A stretch of DNA of 49,002 nt. Source: Lachnospiraceae bacterium (GTDB lineage: Bacteria; Bacillota; Clostridia; Lachnospirales; Lachnospiraceae). How positions within the stretch are numbered: position 1 is the stretch's first letter; every line of letters starts with the position of its first letter. The notes under the pieces are model-generated. The model saw only the letters and a list, made by a program, of their open reading frames with translations, was not told the origin of the DNA and searched no databases. Positions 1 through 8,766 of the stretch are shown piece by piece. Made by a program: the position numbers and the translations under genes. The DNA lies in the NCBI GenBank assembly GCA_900753305.1, contig CAADYR010000099.1, forward strand, positions 1-49,002, in the 5' to 3' direction.

Positions 1-1
1 A

Positions 2-418
2 GACGTGGATTTCGTTATCACCTTTGAAGAATTAACAGGAATGTTCGAAGCAAAAGGCATCCTGTTAGATGAGATTCAGGCTATGGATATCATGGATGAT
101 GCCACAGCAGCAGGTCGTGGATATGGTGTGGCAGGCGGTGTAGCTTCTGCGATTGAAGGCTGTATCAAGGAATACTATCCTGATACAGAGATTCATATTG
201 AGCATGCAGAAAGTCTTGCAGAATGTAAAAAGATACTGATGCTTGCTAAAGCAGGTAAGAAGACCGGATGCCTGATAGAAGGTATGGCATGTCCTGGCGG
301 CTGTGTAGCAGGAGCAGGTACCAATATTCCTATTATGAAAGCAGCCAAGGAGTTACAGACCTTTAAAAATACTGCTGAGAAGAAACTTCCTGATAAGGAT
401 ATTGAAGAATTTCATTAA
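2..418 (+). CDS. [FeFe] hydrogenase C-terminal part (partial)
   Basis: The reading frame is open to the left edge, so this is only the C-terminal ~139 residues. It carries the signature EGMACPGGCVAGAG, whose two cysteines in the MACPGGC motif correspond to H-cluster ligands of [FeFe] hydrogenases (large-subunit C-terminal domain). The usual MACPGGCxxGGG form is slightly altered to VAGAG, as in the smaller monomeric or sensory-type clostridial hydrogenases. The likely role is H2 evolution or sensing linked to ferredoxin, in the cytoplasm. The N-terminal ferredoxin-like domains are outside the window, so the subgroup cannot be fixed. A hairpin terminator follows directly. Confidence 0.8.
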   Translation, partial: DVDFVITFEELTGMFEAKGILLDEIQAMDIMDDATAAGRGYGVAGGVASAIEGCIKEYYPDTEIHIEHAESLAECKKILMLAKAGKKTGCLIEGMACPGGCVAGAGTNIPIMKAAKELQTFKNTAEKKLPDKDIEEFH

Positions 419-435
419 ACAGTTATTTCAGAAAT

Positions 436-476
436 ATAAAACGTATGCCTGTGGATTCTACAGACATACGTTTTAT
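436..476. terminator. Bidirectional hairpin terminator
   Basis: The arms ATAAAACGTATG (436-447) and CATACGTTTTAT (465-476) are perfectly complementary, with a further short CTGT/ACAG pairing inside. The hairpin sits between two convergent genes, and the A/T flanks give U-tracts on both strands. Confidence 0.8.
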
Positions 477-1204
477 TAATTTATCGCTATTTCATAAATA
501 TCTGCCATATCAAGTACATATTCTTCAAAATCTGCCCACCCATCATATAATATATCTGAACGTAAAGTGATCGTTTTATGATCGTATGTTGTAAAAACAA
601 ATTTTTGTTTCTTTTTCTTATAGCAGTATTTTATTGTTTGAATCTGTGACCATGTAACGGTTTCTTTTTTAAAGAAGCTCACATGGTAGATAAAGTGTTC
701 TGTATAGAATACTTTTTGACAGGTATATCTGAAAAAGTAATAAATGGAGACAAGATACATAAATATCATATAAACAATACCCGTTGTCAGGCCTCCATTC
801 TGATAACTTTCAATGAGAGTTTCTCTCTCATCCTGATACCATGAGTATAAAAATGCAATAAGCATCAGAGTAAGCAGAAATGTACAAATATAAATCAAAT
901 AGTAACCGGCACTGCATTTGAGTGTTTTATATTTGCTGCCAAGATCGGTTCCAACACGATTTTTAATCTTCCAATTCCTGTTCTCAAAGATTTCCAGAGC
1001 AGTTACACTCAATAACAGTATGATATGAATAATCAGGCAGGCACCTGTTTTTAGCAAGACCTCCGGAATATACTGCATATCCCCGGTCAGAAAGGCAATG
1101 ACTGCATATATCATATTGCCGATCAGGAATCCAAGCAGCATTACTTTTATAACTGTACTGTTGGAAGTGTCATCTTTTTTTGTATTTTTCTTTTTATTTA
1201 TCAT
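476..1204 (-). CDS. Membrane protein of unknown function
   Basis: This 242-residue protein has a charged Lys-rich N-terminus, then four hydrophobic segments (about residues 18-38, 48-70, 104-126 and 144-166). A cytoplasmic-looking C-terminal ~85 residues follows, with beta-strand pattern (FYTEHFIYHV, VTWSQIQTIKY, FVFTTYDHKTITL) resembling small membrane PH/YcxB-like domains. The start at 1204 (MINKKK) is preferred over the upstream ATG at 1303 because AGGTG lies 5 bases before it and the upstream ATG has no ribosome binding site. The gene stands alone between convergent hydrogenase and divergent gltX. The family is not recognised and no function is proposed. Confidence 0.7.
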   Translation of the reverse strand: MINKKKNTKKDDTSNSTVIKVMLLGFLIGNMIYAVIAFLTGDMQYIPEVLLKTGACLIIHIILLLSVTALEIFENRNWKIKNRVGTDLGSKYKTLKCSAGYYLIYICTFLLTLMLIAFLYSWYQDERETLIESYQNGGLTTGIVYMIFMYLVSIYYFFRYTCQKVFYTEHFIYHVSFFKKETVTWSQIQTIKYCYKKKKQKFVFTTYDHKTITLRSDILYDGWADFEEYVLDMADIYEIAIN

Positions 1205-1330
1205 AGGATCACCTGTTATCATGAAATATATAAAAGAAGAGTAACATGTTATAATTTGACTTGCAAGCAGTATTATCGAAGTGCTGGCTTTTAAATATTT
1301 CATATAAACTTAAAAAAGACATAAAAGGAC

Positions 1331-1359
1331 TGGAATATTCATATTAAACGCGATATAAT
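1331..1359 (+). promoter_or_regulatory. Putative gltX promoter
   Basis: A perfect -10 TATAAT (1354-1359) follows a weak -35 TGGAAT (1331-1336) with a 17-base spacer, about 60 bases upstream of the gltX start. Confidence 0.5.
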
Positions 1360-1419
1360 AATTTCGGTTCTTTTGCTGTGAGGCAAATTGGAATACAACG
1401 TACAGAAATGAGGAAGAAC

Positions 1420-2886
1420 ATGAATAAGAAAGTAAGATGCAGATTTGCACCGAGCCCTACAGGCAGAATGCATGTAGGTAATTTAAGATCAGCATTGTAT
1501 GAATTTTTGATTGCAAAACATGCCAACGGAGATTTTATTTTCCGTATTGAGGATACAGACAGAGAGCGTTATGTAGAAGGTGCTACCGAAATTATTTATA
1601 ATACTTTGAAAGAAACAGGACTTACTTATGATGAAGGTCCTGACAAAGATAAGGGATATGGTCCATATGTACAGAGTGAACGTGTACAGGCTGGTATCTA
1701 CATGAAATATGCCAAGGAACTTATTGACAAGGGTGAGGCATATTACTGTTTCTGCGATAAGGAGCGTCTGGCTACTCTTAAGACAGAAGTAGTAGAGGGT
1801 AAGGAGATCAGCATTTATGACAAGCACTGTCTCCACTTATCCAAGGAAGAAGTAGAAGAGAACCTTAAGAGTGGTAAGCCATACGTTATCAGACAGAATA
1901 ATCCGACAACAGGAACCACTACTTTCCATGATGAATTATATGGAGATATCACTGTAGATAACTCCGAACTGGATGATATGATCCTGATCAAATCCGATGG
2001 ATACCCAACCTATAACTTTGCCAATGTTGTAGATGATCACTTAATGGAGATCACACATGTTGTACGTGGTAATGAGTATCTTTCCTCTACACCAAAATAC
2101 AACAGACTTTATGAAGCATTTGGATGGGAGATTCCTACGTACATCCATCTGCCTCTGATCACAGATGAAGAACACAAGAAACTGAGCAAGAGAAGCGGAC
2201 ATTCTTCCTTTGAAGATATCATTGAGCAGGGCTTCTTACCAGAAGCAGTTGTGAATTTCATTGCCTTACTTGGCTGGAGTCCTGAAGATAACAGAGAAAT
2301 TTTCTCTCTGGATGAACTGATCAAGGAATTTGATTACAGAAGAATCAACAAGTCTCCTTCTGTATTTGATATGGGCAAGTTAAAGTGGATGAACGGCGAG
2401 TATATCAAGGCTATGGACTTTGACAAATTCTATGAGAAGGCTCTTCCATATTTACATCAGGCTCTGACAAGAGAGTATCCTTTTGATATGAAGAAGATCG
2501 CACAGATGGTTAAGACAAGAATCGAAGTATTCCCTGATATTGTACCTTTGATCAGTTTCTTTAATGAATTACCGGAATATGACATTGCCATGTATACACA
2601 TAAGAAGATGAAAACTACTGCTGAGACTTCCCTTGAAGTATTGCAGGAAGTACTTCCGCTACTTGAAAAACAGGAAGATTACAGCAATGATGCATTGTAT
2701 CAGATGTTGTTAGGATACGTTGAGAGCAAGGGCGTTAAGAATGGCTATGTTATGTGGCCGATCAGAACGGCAACATCAGGTATGCAGATGACTCCTGCCG
2801 GTGCTACGGAGATCATGGAAATCTTAGGGAAAGAAGAATCTATCAAGAGAATCAAGAAGGGTATTGAACTGTTACAGAATGCTTGA
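1420..2886 (+). CDS. gltX: Glutamyl-tRNA synthetase
   Basis: Class I aminoacyl-tRNA synthetase that charges tRNA with glutamate (ATP-dependent, cytoplasmic). The N-terminus has the HIGH-type motif FAPSPTGRMHVGNLRSAL and the GluRS signature FRIEDTDRERYVEGA. The KMSKS-type loop is KLSKRSG near residue 240. At 488 residues it is the normal family length. The start at 1420 (MNKKVRCRFAPSPTG) matches the family N-terminus, and GAGGAAG precedes it; an in-frame ATG at 1408 is less likely. It overlaps the downstream helicase gene by 8 bases, so the two are probably translationally coupled. Whether the enzyme discriminates tRNA-Glu from tRNA-Gln cannot be read here. Confidence 0.95.
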   Translation: MNKKVRCRFAPSPTGRMHVGNLRSALYEFLIAKHANGDFIFRIEDTDRERYVEGATEIIYNTLKETGLTYDEGPDKDKGYGPYVQSERVQAGIYMKYAKELIDKGEAYYCFCDKERLATLKTEVVEGKEISIYDKHCLHLSKEEVEENLKSGKPYVIRQNNPTTGTTTFHDELYGDITVDNSELDDMILIKSDGYPTYNFANVVDDHLMEITHVVRGNEYLSSTPKYNRLYEAFGWEIPTYIHLPLITDEEHKKLSKRSGHSSFEDIIEQGFLPEAVVNFIALLGWSPEDNREIFSLDELIKEFDYRRINKSPSVFDMGKLKWMNGEYIKAMDFDKFYEKALPYLHQALTREYPFDMKKIAQMVKTRIEVFPDIVPLISFFNELPEYDIAMYTHKKMKTTAETSLEVLQEVLPLLEKQEDYSNDALYQMLLGYVESKGVKNGYVMWPIRTATSGMQMTPAGATEIMEILGKEESIKRIKKGIELLQNA

Positions 2887-4774
2887 TCTGACACAGTGCA
2901 GTGCCGCACAGTCTGAGGCAATTATACACGGAGAGGGTCCTATGCTGGTTCTGGCAGGACCCGGCTCCGGTAAAACTTTTGTCATCACAAGAAGAATCCA
3001 GTATCTAATCGAATATCACAAAGTAAAGCCGGAACAGATTCTGGTCATTACTTTTACAAAGGCGGCCGCAACCGAAATGCAGGAACGCTTTCTTAAATTA
3101 ACTCAAAATCAATTCTATCCGGTGACCTTTGCAACATTTCATGCGTTTTTCTACCAAATACTCAGACAGACATATCAATTTAATACTTCCAGTATTTTAA
3201 GGGAATCTGATAAAAGGCACATATTAGAGGAACTTGTGCACCAGATACCGGAAGAACTTTCAAATGAACCCTGTATGCTTAAAACAGCAATAGAAGATGA
3301 AGAACATTCGAATGAAGAAATACTGCAAAAACTAATATCAGAAATCAGCAAAGTAAAAAATCTCAGATTAAATCCTTCAGAATATGAAAGCAGCATATGT
3401 TCGAATAAAGTATTTGAATACCTTTATATCCAATACTGCAATTTTACATCACGAAAGAATAAAATTGACTTTGATGATATGGTTATCCTCTGTTTACAGT
3501 TATTGAAAGAACGGGCTGATATATTAGAATTATGGCACAGTAGATTTCAATATATTTTAATTGATGAATTTCAGGATATTTCACCTGCCCAGTATGAAAT
3601 AATACGTTTGTTAGCAGCTCCATCCAATCATTTATTTATAGTAGGAGATGATGATCAGTCCATTTATGGGTTTAGAGGTTCTGATCCATCCATTATGTTA
3701 GGATTCACCCAATGTTATCCAGATGCCAGACAAGTACTTTTAAATATCAATTACAGAAGCAGACCGGAGATTATTGAACCTGCATCTAATCTGATCAGCC
3801 ATAACCGTAACCGATTTGATAAAGTAATTACTGCCGCAGATTGTAATGCAGGCAACTTTAAAATGTATTCTTTTGAATCAGTGCAGGAGCAGTCACAGGC
3901 AATTATTTCACTGATACGGCAGTATATGGAACAATCCGATAGCCATTATCATGATATTGCTCTGATTTACCGTACCAATACCAATGCAATTCTGATTTCA
4001 GAGAAATTGCTTCGTGAAAAGATACCTGTCCATATGCAGGAAAAGCCTAAAAATATCTATCAAAGTCCGATTGCAAAAGACTTGATCGCATATATACGTT
4101 ATGCACTGTATGAAAAGGATACTGCAGCATTTTATCGTATTATGAATCGACCGTCCCGTTATATCAGAAGGGAAACAGTCCCTACATCTTCCTTTTCCAT
4201 GCAGGATCTTCTCGATAAGAATGCAGGAAAAGAGTATGTAATACATAATGTATTATCATTATATCACCAACTTCATTTTCTCAGGAAACTGGATCCATAT
4301 GCTGCAATTAATTACATACGACATGGGATTGGTTACGAAGATTATTTGATGAAACAATCCATGCAGGAATCAAATGCATATCATGCAGGAATCCGTATAT
4401 TAGATGAACTTCAGGAGAGAGCGGCTGCGTTTGATACATTGAATGAATGGTTGGAACATGCTGAGAATTATGAAGAATTTATACAACAGATGCAAACAGA
4501 ACATGATGAAGATGCAGTGCAGATTGTAACAATGCATGCATCTAAAGGACTTGAGTGGAATACCGTAATTCTTCCTGATGTGAACGAAGGCATAACGCCT
4601 CATAAAAAAGCTGTTTCAGAAGCGGAAACGGAAGAGGAGCGAAGAATGTTCTATGTAGCAATGACAAGAGCAAAACAGAATCTGTTCATTTTTTATGTAA
4701 AAGAAAAGACAGGAGGAAAATTCCTCCCGTCAAGATTTCTTACTGATCTTCAGAACCATGCAACTTTTCATTGA
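2879..4774 (+). CDS. UvrD/PcrA-type ATP-dependent DNA helicase (SF1A)
   Basis: Superfamily 1A helicase, 3'-5', probably for DNA repair or replication-conflict resolution. Motifs in order: Walker A AGPGSGKT, Ia ITFTKAAATEM, Walker B LIDEFQD, III VGDDDQSIYGFRGS, IV INYRSR, V VTMHASKGLEW, VI MFYVAMTRAKQ. At about 631 residues it is shorter than PcrA/UvrD (~720-750) and lacks the long C-terminal RNA-polymerase-binding tail, so it is a short paralogue rather than certain PcrA. The start is uncertain: ATG at 2879 is used, but a TTG at 2864 just after AGAAGGG is possible. The 3' end overlaps the convergent DUF2225 gene by 35 bases. Confidence 0.9.
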   Translation: MLDLTQCSAAQSEAIIHGEGPMLVLAGPGSGKTFVITRRIQYLIEYHKVKPEQILVITFTKAAATEMQERFLKLTQNQFYPVTFATFHAFFYQILRQTYQFNTSSILRESDKRHILEELVHQIPEELSNEPCMLKTAIEDEEHSNEEILQKLISEISKVKNLRLNPSEYESSICSNKVFEYLYIQYCNFTSRKNKIDFDDMVILCLQLLKERADILELWHSRFQYILIDEFQDISPAQYEIIRLLAAPSNHLFIVGDDDQSIYGFRGSDPSIMLGFTQCYPDARQVLLNINYRSRPEIIEPASNLISHNRNRFDKVITAADCNAGNFKMYSFESVQEQSQAIISLIRQYMEQSDSHYHDIALIYRTNTNAILISEKLLREKIPVHMQEKPKNIYQSPIAKDLIAYIRYALYEKDTAAFYRIMNRPSRYIRRETVPTSSFSMQDLLDKNAGKEYVIHNVLSLYHQLHFLRKLDPYAAINYIRHGIGYEDYLMKQSMQESNAYHAGIRILDELQERAAAFDTLNEWLEHAENYEEFIQQMQTEHDEDAVQIVTMHASKGLEWNTVILPDVNEGITPHKKAVSEAETEEERRMFYVAMTRAKQNLFIFYVKEKTGGKFLPSRFLTDLQNHATFH

Positions 4775-5486
4775 GCAGATTTTTTAATTCCAGACATTTG
4801 TCCTTTAATCTCGGACTGATACCTCTGGTCGATACAACTCCTGATAAATATTGCATTGCAGTCTGGTATTCGCCTTTTTCATATCCTAAATATGCGAGAA
4901 GGTAATCAAGGGTAGTCTCATTCATTCCTGCTATGGGATACCCTTCTTCCATTCTGGCTTTGCTCAAATGATCATAGGCATTCATTGCAAAATTATGGGC
5001 TTCTGTCAGGTATGCCTGTTTTTTTGTTTCATAATCAGGATTTTCTGCATCCATCTCATCTACCAGATCCTGATATAACCAGCTGATCTTAAGACAGATA
5101 TTTCCAACTTCGCTTTCTTTACCCATTTTAGTAACAGTACACAGCAATGCCATTTTTAAACGGCTGATCGCTGTCTCACAAGAATACGTATCGCAGGGCA
5201 CTTCTTCGTGTGATTTATAATTTGCCTGAATTTTCTCACGCAGAAGTTTTCTTTGAACCTGTGTTGTATTCTTGAAATCTTTCGTAAGAGCTGCATAACC
5301 ACAATTACTGCAGCATACTGTTTCATATTTGGTTACATTGATATTGCTGTGCATTGGACGAAGATCAGGACCTGTACCAACGAATTTGGCAACATTTGTC
5401 TTTACCGATTTTGCTTTTACCTTATTATCGCATATCGGACATTCATAAGTCCTGTCCAGAAGCAATGTTTTTTCATTCTCATCCAT
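4740..5486 (-). CDS. DUF2225 protein with zinc-ribbon N-terminus
   Basis: This 248-residue protein matches the DUF2225 pattern: an N-terminal CPIC near residue 14 and a CCSNCGYAA motif near residue 54, likely together binding one metal, followed by a helical TPR-like region (VDEMDAENPDYETKKQAYL, YLLAYLGYEKGEYQTAMQYL). The cellular role is unknown. The start at 5486 (MDENEK) is set by AGAGGA 7 bases upstream; the in-frame GTG 18 bases earlier contains that ribosome binding site and is rejected. It lies 32 bases downstream of the DUF1292 gene on the same strand, so the two form an operon. Confidence 0.85.
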   Translation of the reverse strand: MDENEKTLLLDRTYECPICDNKVKAKSVKTNVAKFVGTGPDLRPMHSNINVTKYETVCCSNCGYAALTKDFKNTTQVQRKLLREKIQANYKSHEEVPCDTYSCETAISRLKMALLCTVTKMGKESEVGNICLKISWLYQDLVDEMDAENPDYETKKQAYLTEAHNFAMNAYDHLSKARMEEGYPIAGMNETTLDYLLAYLGYEKGEYQTAMQYLSGVVSTRGISPRLKDKCLELKNLLNEKLHGSEDQ

Positions 5487-5518
5487 TTTTTTTCCTCTTC
5501 TCACACGATTGGATAGTG

Positions 5519-5848
5519 TTATTCTTCATCCTTTACGATTTCATCAAACTCTGCATTATCTAAATACTCATCAAAAGCATCTGCAACCATATCATATTCT
5601 TCATCGTTATCAATGTATCCAAGCTCCGGTTCAGCATTTGGATCTGATTCATCTTCAGAATAACGATAGAACCAGACTTCACCATCATCGTTATTTCCAT
5701 TTTCATCTAAGGGCAGAAGTACGATATAATCCTGTTTATTTACTGTCAAAATTGTAATAATAGCACAGTTTACAGTCTGACCGTCATCAAGTTCTAACTC
5801 AACTGTCATTTCCTCATCATCATATCCGTTTGTTTTATTATTTGCCAT
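5519..5848 (-). CDS. DUF1292 (YrzB-like) small acidic protein
   Basis: A 109-residue, strongly acidic protein. The core VELELDDGQTVNCAIITILTVNKQDYIVLLPL followed by GEVWFYRY is typical of DUF1292, a small conserved Firmicute family of unknown function often found near Holliday-junction resolvase and ribosome genes. AGGA lies 8 bases before the ATG. It is first in a two-gene minus-strand operon with the DUF2225 gene. The C-terminus is a helical acidic tail. Confidence 0.85.
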   Translation of the reverse strand: MANNKTNGYDDEEMTVELELDDGQTVNCAIITILTVNKQDYIVLLPLDENGNNDDGEVWFYRYSEDESDPNAEPELGYIDNDEEYDMVADAFDEYLDNAEFDEIVKDEE

Positions 5849-5906
5849 AAAGTTAATCCTAACCTTTCATAATTAATATAGAAAGCAAAATGCAAACTAC
5901 ATATCT

Positions 5907-5935
5907 ATTTTATCTAAATAACCAGAATAAGGCAA
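5907..5935 (-). promoter_or_regulatory. Putative promoter of the DUF1292-DUF2225 operon
   Basis: On the minus strand, TTGCCT (-35, 5930-5935) and TAAAAT (-10, 5907-5912) are separated by 17 bases, about 60 bases upstream of the DUF1292 start. Confidence 0.5.
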
Positions 5936-5973
5936 GAGTATTTTGGAAAAGCGTTCATACAATAGCTGTTTAC

Positions 5974-6003
5974 TTGACACAAACTGCTCAAAGCGAGTAT
6001 CAT
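5974..6003 (+). promoter_or_regulatory. Putative promoter of the sirtuin-like/isoamylase-like group
   Basis: A perfect -35 TTGACA (5974-5979) and TATCAT (5998-6003) are separated by 18 bases, about 45 bases upstream of the first gene. Confidence 0.6.
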
Positions 6004-6049
6004 ATATTTAGTGAAATACATACAAGATAATTTAAAATGAGGGATGCGA

Positions 6050-6802
6050 ATGCAATTACATACACCAGAACACACAATACAGGCCTTGCAAAGATGTATC
6101 AAGGATTCTCACCGTATTGTAGCCATTATTGGTATTGAGATGATGGTAGAAGGCGGCGGTATAAATCTTGATTCCAATGAACAGACTTACCGTATGGAAC
6201 AGGAATATGGTGCCTGCCCGGAAGAATTACTCAGCGGTGGCTTTTATTGTGCAAAAAAAGAACGTTTTTTTAACTTTTACAGAAAAGAAATACTGGGAAT
6301 GAAGATTGACTCAACACCTGCTTATGAAGCTTTATATAAGCTGCAGCAGCAGGGAAAACTGCATACGGTGATCAACCAGAATTATCACCCCATTCCCAGC
6401 ACATATCATTTTGCCCGTGTCATTGATCTGAATGGAAGCATTACCCGCAACCACTGTACAAAATGCCATGCAGAATATGATCATAATTATCTGTTGGCCA
6501 GTCATGGTATTCCACAATGCAGTTCCTGTAATGGGGCAATCAGACCCGATATCAGATTGATCGGAGAACGGGTTGACAATACCAGGATGACACAGGCTCT
6601 GGAAGCCTGTGACAACGCAGATGTCGTGATCATTATGGGTAAAAATATATTTGGAGACAGGCTTCAGTCTGATTGCCCTGATATCAGACAACGCCATCAG
6701 ACAAGAATTCTGTTCTCAGAGGAAAGATATCTTCCTGAAGAACGTGCTGATTATATTATACATGATGAAATAAAACAGATTATGCCACTTCTCGTTCAGT
6801 AA
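6050..6802 (+). CDS. Sirtuin (Sir2)-like protein lacking catalytic residues
   Basis: A 250-residue protein with the Sir2 layout but key positions lost. The zinc ribbon is intact: C136-TKC139 and C157-SSC160, followed by NGAIRPDIRLIGERV (canonical GG.LRPDVVWFGE). The NAD-binding loop GAGxSxxSGIPDFR is replaced by GIEMMVEGGGINL. The NID motif is NQN (109-111) and the catalytic His of the HG motif is Asn (LN128-G). Canonical deacetylation is therefore unlikely; an NAD or ADP-ribose sensing or scaffold role is inference. The start at 6050 is chosen because GAGGG lies 6 bases upstream; the ATG at 6044 is too close. It is probably cotranscribed with the isoamylase-like gene 30 bases downstream. Confidence 0.8.
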   Translation: MQLHTPEHTIQALQRCIKDSHRIVAIIGIEMMVEGGGINLDSNEQTYRMEQEYGACPEELLSGGFYCAKKERFFNFYRKEILGMKIDSTPAYEALYKLQQQGKLHTVINQNYHPIPSTYHFARVIDLNGSITRNHCTKCHAEYDHNYLLASHGIPQCSSCNGAIRPDIRLIGERVDNTRMTQALEACDNADVVIIMGKNIFGDRLQSDCPDIRQRHQTRILFSEERYLPEERADYIIHDEIKQIMPLLVQ

Positions 6803-6832
6803 AGACAAGGCATAGAATTAAGAGAGGTATGG

Positions 6833-8740
6833 ATGGATCAATTACATATAAAAAAAGGACAACCGTATCCTTTAGGCACATCAGTCAAAAATGGCGGTAT
6901 AAATTTTTCGATGGTAAACAGTTCTTTAGAAGAATGTGGTATTATCCTGTATGATAAGGAAGCAAAAACACAGAAGAAGATTCCTTTTGAACATAAGCAT
7001 AGAATTGGAAACATATGTTGTCTGCATATAGATGGATTACGTGCAGATAGCTGTGAATACAACTATTATATAGGTGATCGTACTCTGGTAGATCCTTATG
7101 CTGTGAAAATATACGGCAACGAGAAATGGGGCGATGGTCTTCAGACAGAAGTTACATTAAGAAGTGGTCTTGGTCAGACACAGTTCGACTGGCAGAAGAC
7201 TTCTCCTTTACATGTTCCTTATAGCGAAAGTATTATTTACTGTCTGCATGTGCGCGGCTTTACCAGACATTCTTCATCAAAAGTCAAACACAAAGGTACA
7301 TTTGAAGGGCTCATTGAAAAACTTCCATATTTAAAAGACCTGGGAATCACTGCTGTAGAATTGATGCCTGCTTATGAATTTGAAGAATGTGAAAAAAGCG
7401 CAGATACTCACACGATAGAATATCAGGTAAAACATATCGATGAACCGCTTACAGATTCATTATCACAGCCTGCTGGTAAAATTAACTACTGGGGGTTTAA
7501 AAAGGCTTTTTACTTTGCTCCCAAAGCTTCTTATGCTGCAGGTAATGATCCGGCAGTGGAATTTAAACGTATGGTACGGGAATTTCACAAAAACGGCATT
7601 GAAGTGATCATGCAGTTTTACTTCCCGGATAATATCAAGCAGGGTTATATTCTGGAAGTTTTAAGACATTGGATTCTGGAATATCGAATTGACGGGATTC
7701 ATATTATGGGCAGTCATGTACCGCTTACCCTGCTAGCAACAGAGCCGCTTTTTGCAAATACCAAACTTATGGGTACTGATTTCGCATTAAATGAGATCTA
7801 TCCGGATCAGGAAACACCTGTTTACAAGAATTTGGGATATTATCGTGAAGAATTCATGAATGACATGCGTAAATTCCTGAAGGGTGATTTTGATATGCTT
7901 GGTGGTTTCTGTTATCACATGCGTAATCATAATTCCAAAGCCGGAATCGTAAATTATATTACCAACTACAATGGTTTTACTTTGTCCGATCTGGTATCGT
8001 ATGAGCGTAAACATAATGAAGCTAATGGAGAAAATAATCAGGACGGAACGGATTATAACTTCAGTTGGAATTGCGGCATGGAAGGTTCGACCAGGAAACG
8101 CCATATTATGGAACTTCGCCGGAAACAGATGCGCAATGCATTGGGATTTCTTCTGACTGCACAGGGAACACCTTTGATCCTTGCCGGTGATGAATTTGGC
8201 AACAGTCAGTCCGGTAATAATAACTGTTATTGTCAGGATAATGAGTTAAGCTGGCTTGACTGGCGTGATCTTCGTAAAAATCAGGCATTGCATGATTATA
8301 CGAAATTTCTTATTAATTTCCGCAAAGAACATCCGATTCTGCATAAAGACGGTGAACTTTCACAGACGGATCAGTCAGGTAATGGGTATCCTGAATTATC
8401 TTACCATGGAGAAGAGGCATGGAAAGTACAGACAGAAAATTATTACAGACATATTGGTATGATGTATTGTGCTTCCAGACCATCTAAAAAGGATAAATGG
8501 GATAATGACTATATTTATATTGCCTATAATATGCATTGGGAGCCAAAACATTTTGCACTGCCTACATTGCCCGGCAATTATTGCTGGCAAACAGTATTGG
8601 ATACACACAAACCAAATACTGACAGTATTTTACAGGAGCAGTCAATCGGCAAAACACAGAAAACAGAAGTAGCACCCAGAAGTATCCAAATACTGACAGG
8701 CTGCAGAAAAATGCAAAAGAGAAAATATACATCAAAGTAA
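6833..8740 (+). CDS. Isoamylase/GlgX-like GH13 protein with lost active site
   Basis: 635 residues with an N-terminal CBM48-like domain (about 1-110), a GH13 (isoamylase/pullulanase-like) barrel, and a C-terminal beta domain. Isoamylase-specific blocks are well kept: FTLSDLVSYERKHNEANGE, NFSWNCGMEG and GNNNCYCQDNELSWLDW. The catalytic positions are not. The nucleophile block VDGFRFD reads IDGIHIM (Arg to His290, Asp to Met292), HDGFTL reads YNGFTL (Asp to Asn380), the acid/base Glu block reads KLMGTDF, and the region-I NH motif is FYFPD. It probably binds alpha-glucan without cleaving it, for example as a glycogen-binding scaffold (inference). AGAGG lies 5 bases before the ATG. Confidence 0.85.
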   Translation: MDQLHIKKGQPYPLGTSVKNGGINFSMVNSSLEECGIILYDKEAKTQKKIPFEHKHRIGNICCLHIDGLRADSCEYNYYIGDRTLVDPYAVKIYGNEKWGDGLQTEVTLRSGLGQTQFDWQKTSPLHVPYSESIIYCLHVRGFTRHSSSKVKHKGTFEGLIEKLPYLKDLGITAVELMPAYEFEECEKSADTHTIEYQVKHIDEPLTDSLSQPAGKINYWGFKKAFYFAPKASYAAGNDPAVEFKRMVREFHKNGIEVIMQFYFPDNIKQGYILEVLRHWILEYRIDGIHIMGSHVPLTLLATEPLFANTKLMGTDFALNEIYPDQETPVYKNLGYYREEFMNDMRKFLKGDFDMLGGFCYHMRNHNSKAGIVNYITNYNGFTLSDLVSYERKHNEANGENNQDGTDYNFSWNCGMEGSTRKRHIMELRRKQMRNALGFLLTAQGTPLILAGDEFGNSQSGNNNCYCQDNELSWLDWRDLRKNQALHDYTKFLINFRKEHPILHKDGELSQTDQSGNGYPELSYHGEEAWKVQTENYYRHIGMMYCASRPSKKDKWDNDYIYIAYNMHWEPKHFALPTLPGNYCWQTVLDTHKPNTDSILQEQSIGKTQKTEVAPRSIQILTGCRKMQKRKYTSK

Positions 8741-8766
8741 CACTGGAATTTGGCAGGTAATGTAAC

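Noticed and set aside
1489..1836. Open frames antisense to gltX and to many other genes
   Set aside because: They lack ribosome binding sites and family motifs and lie wholly inside well-supported genes.
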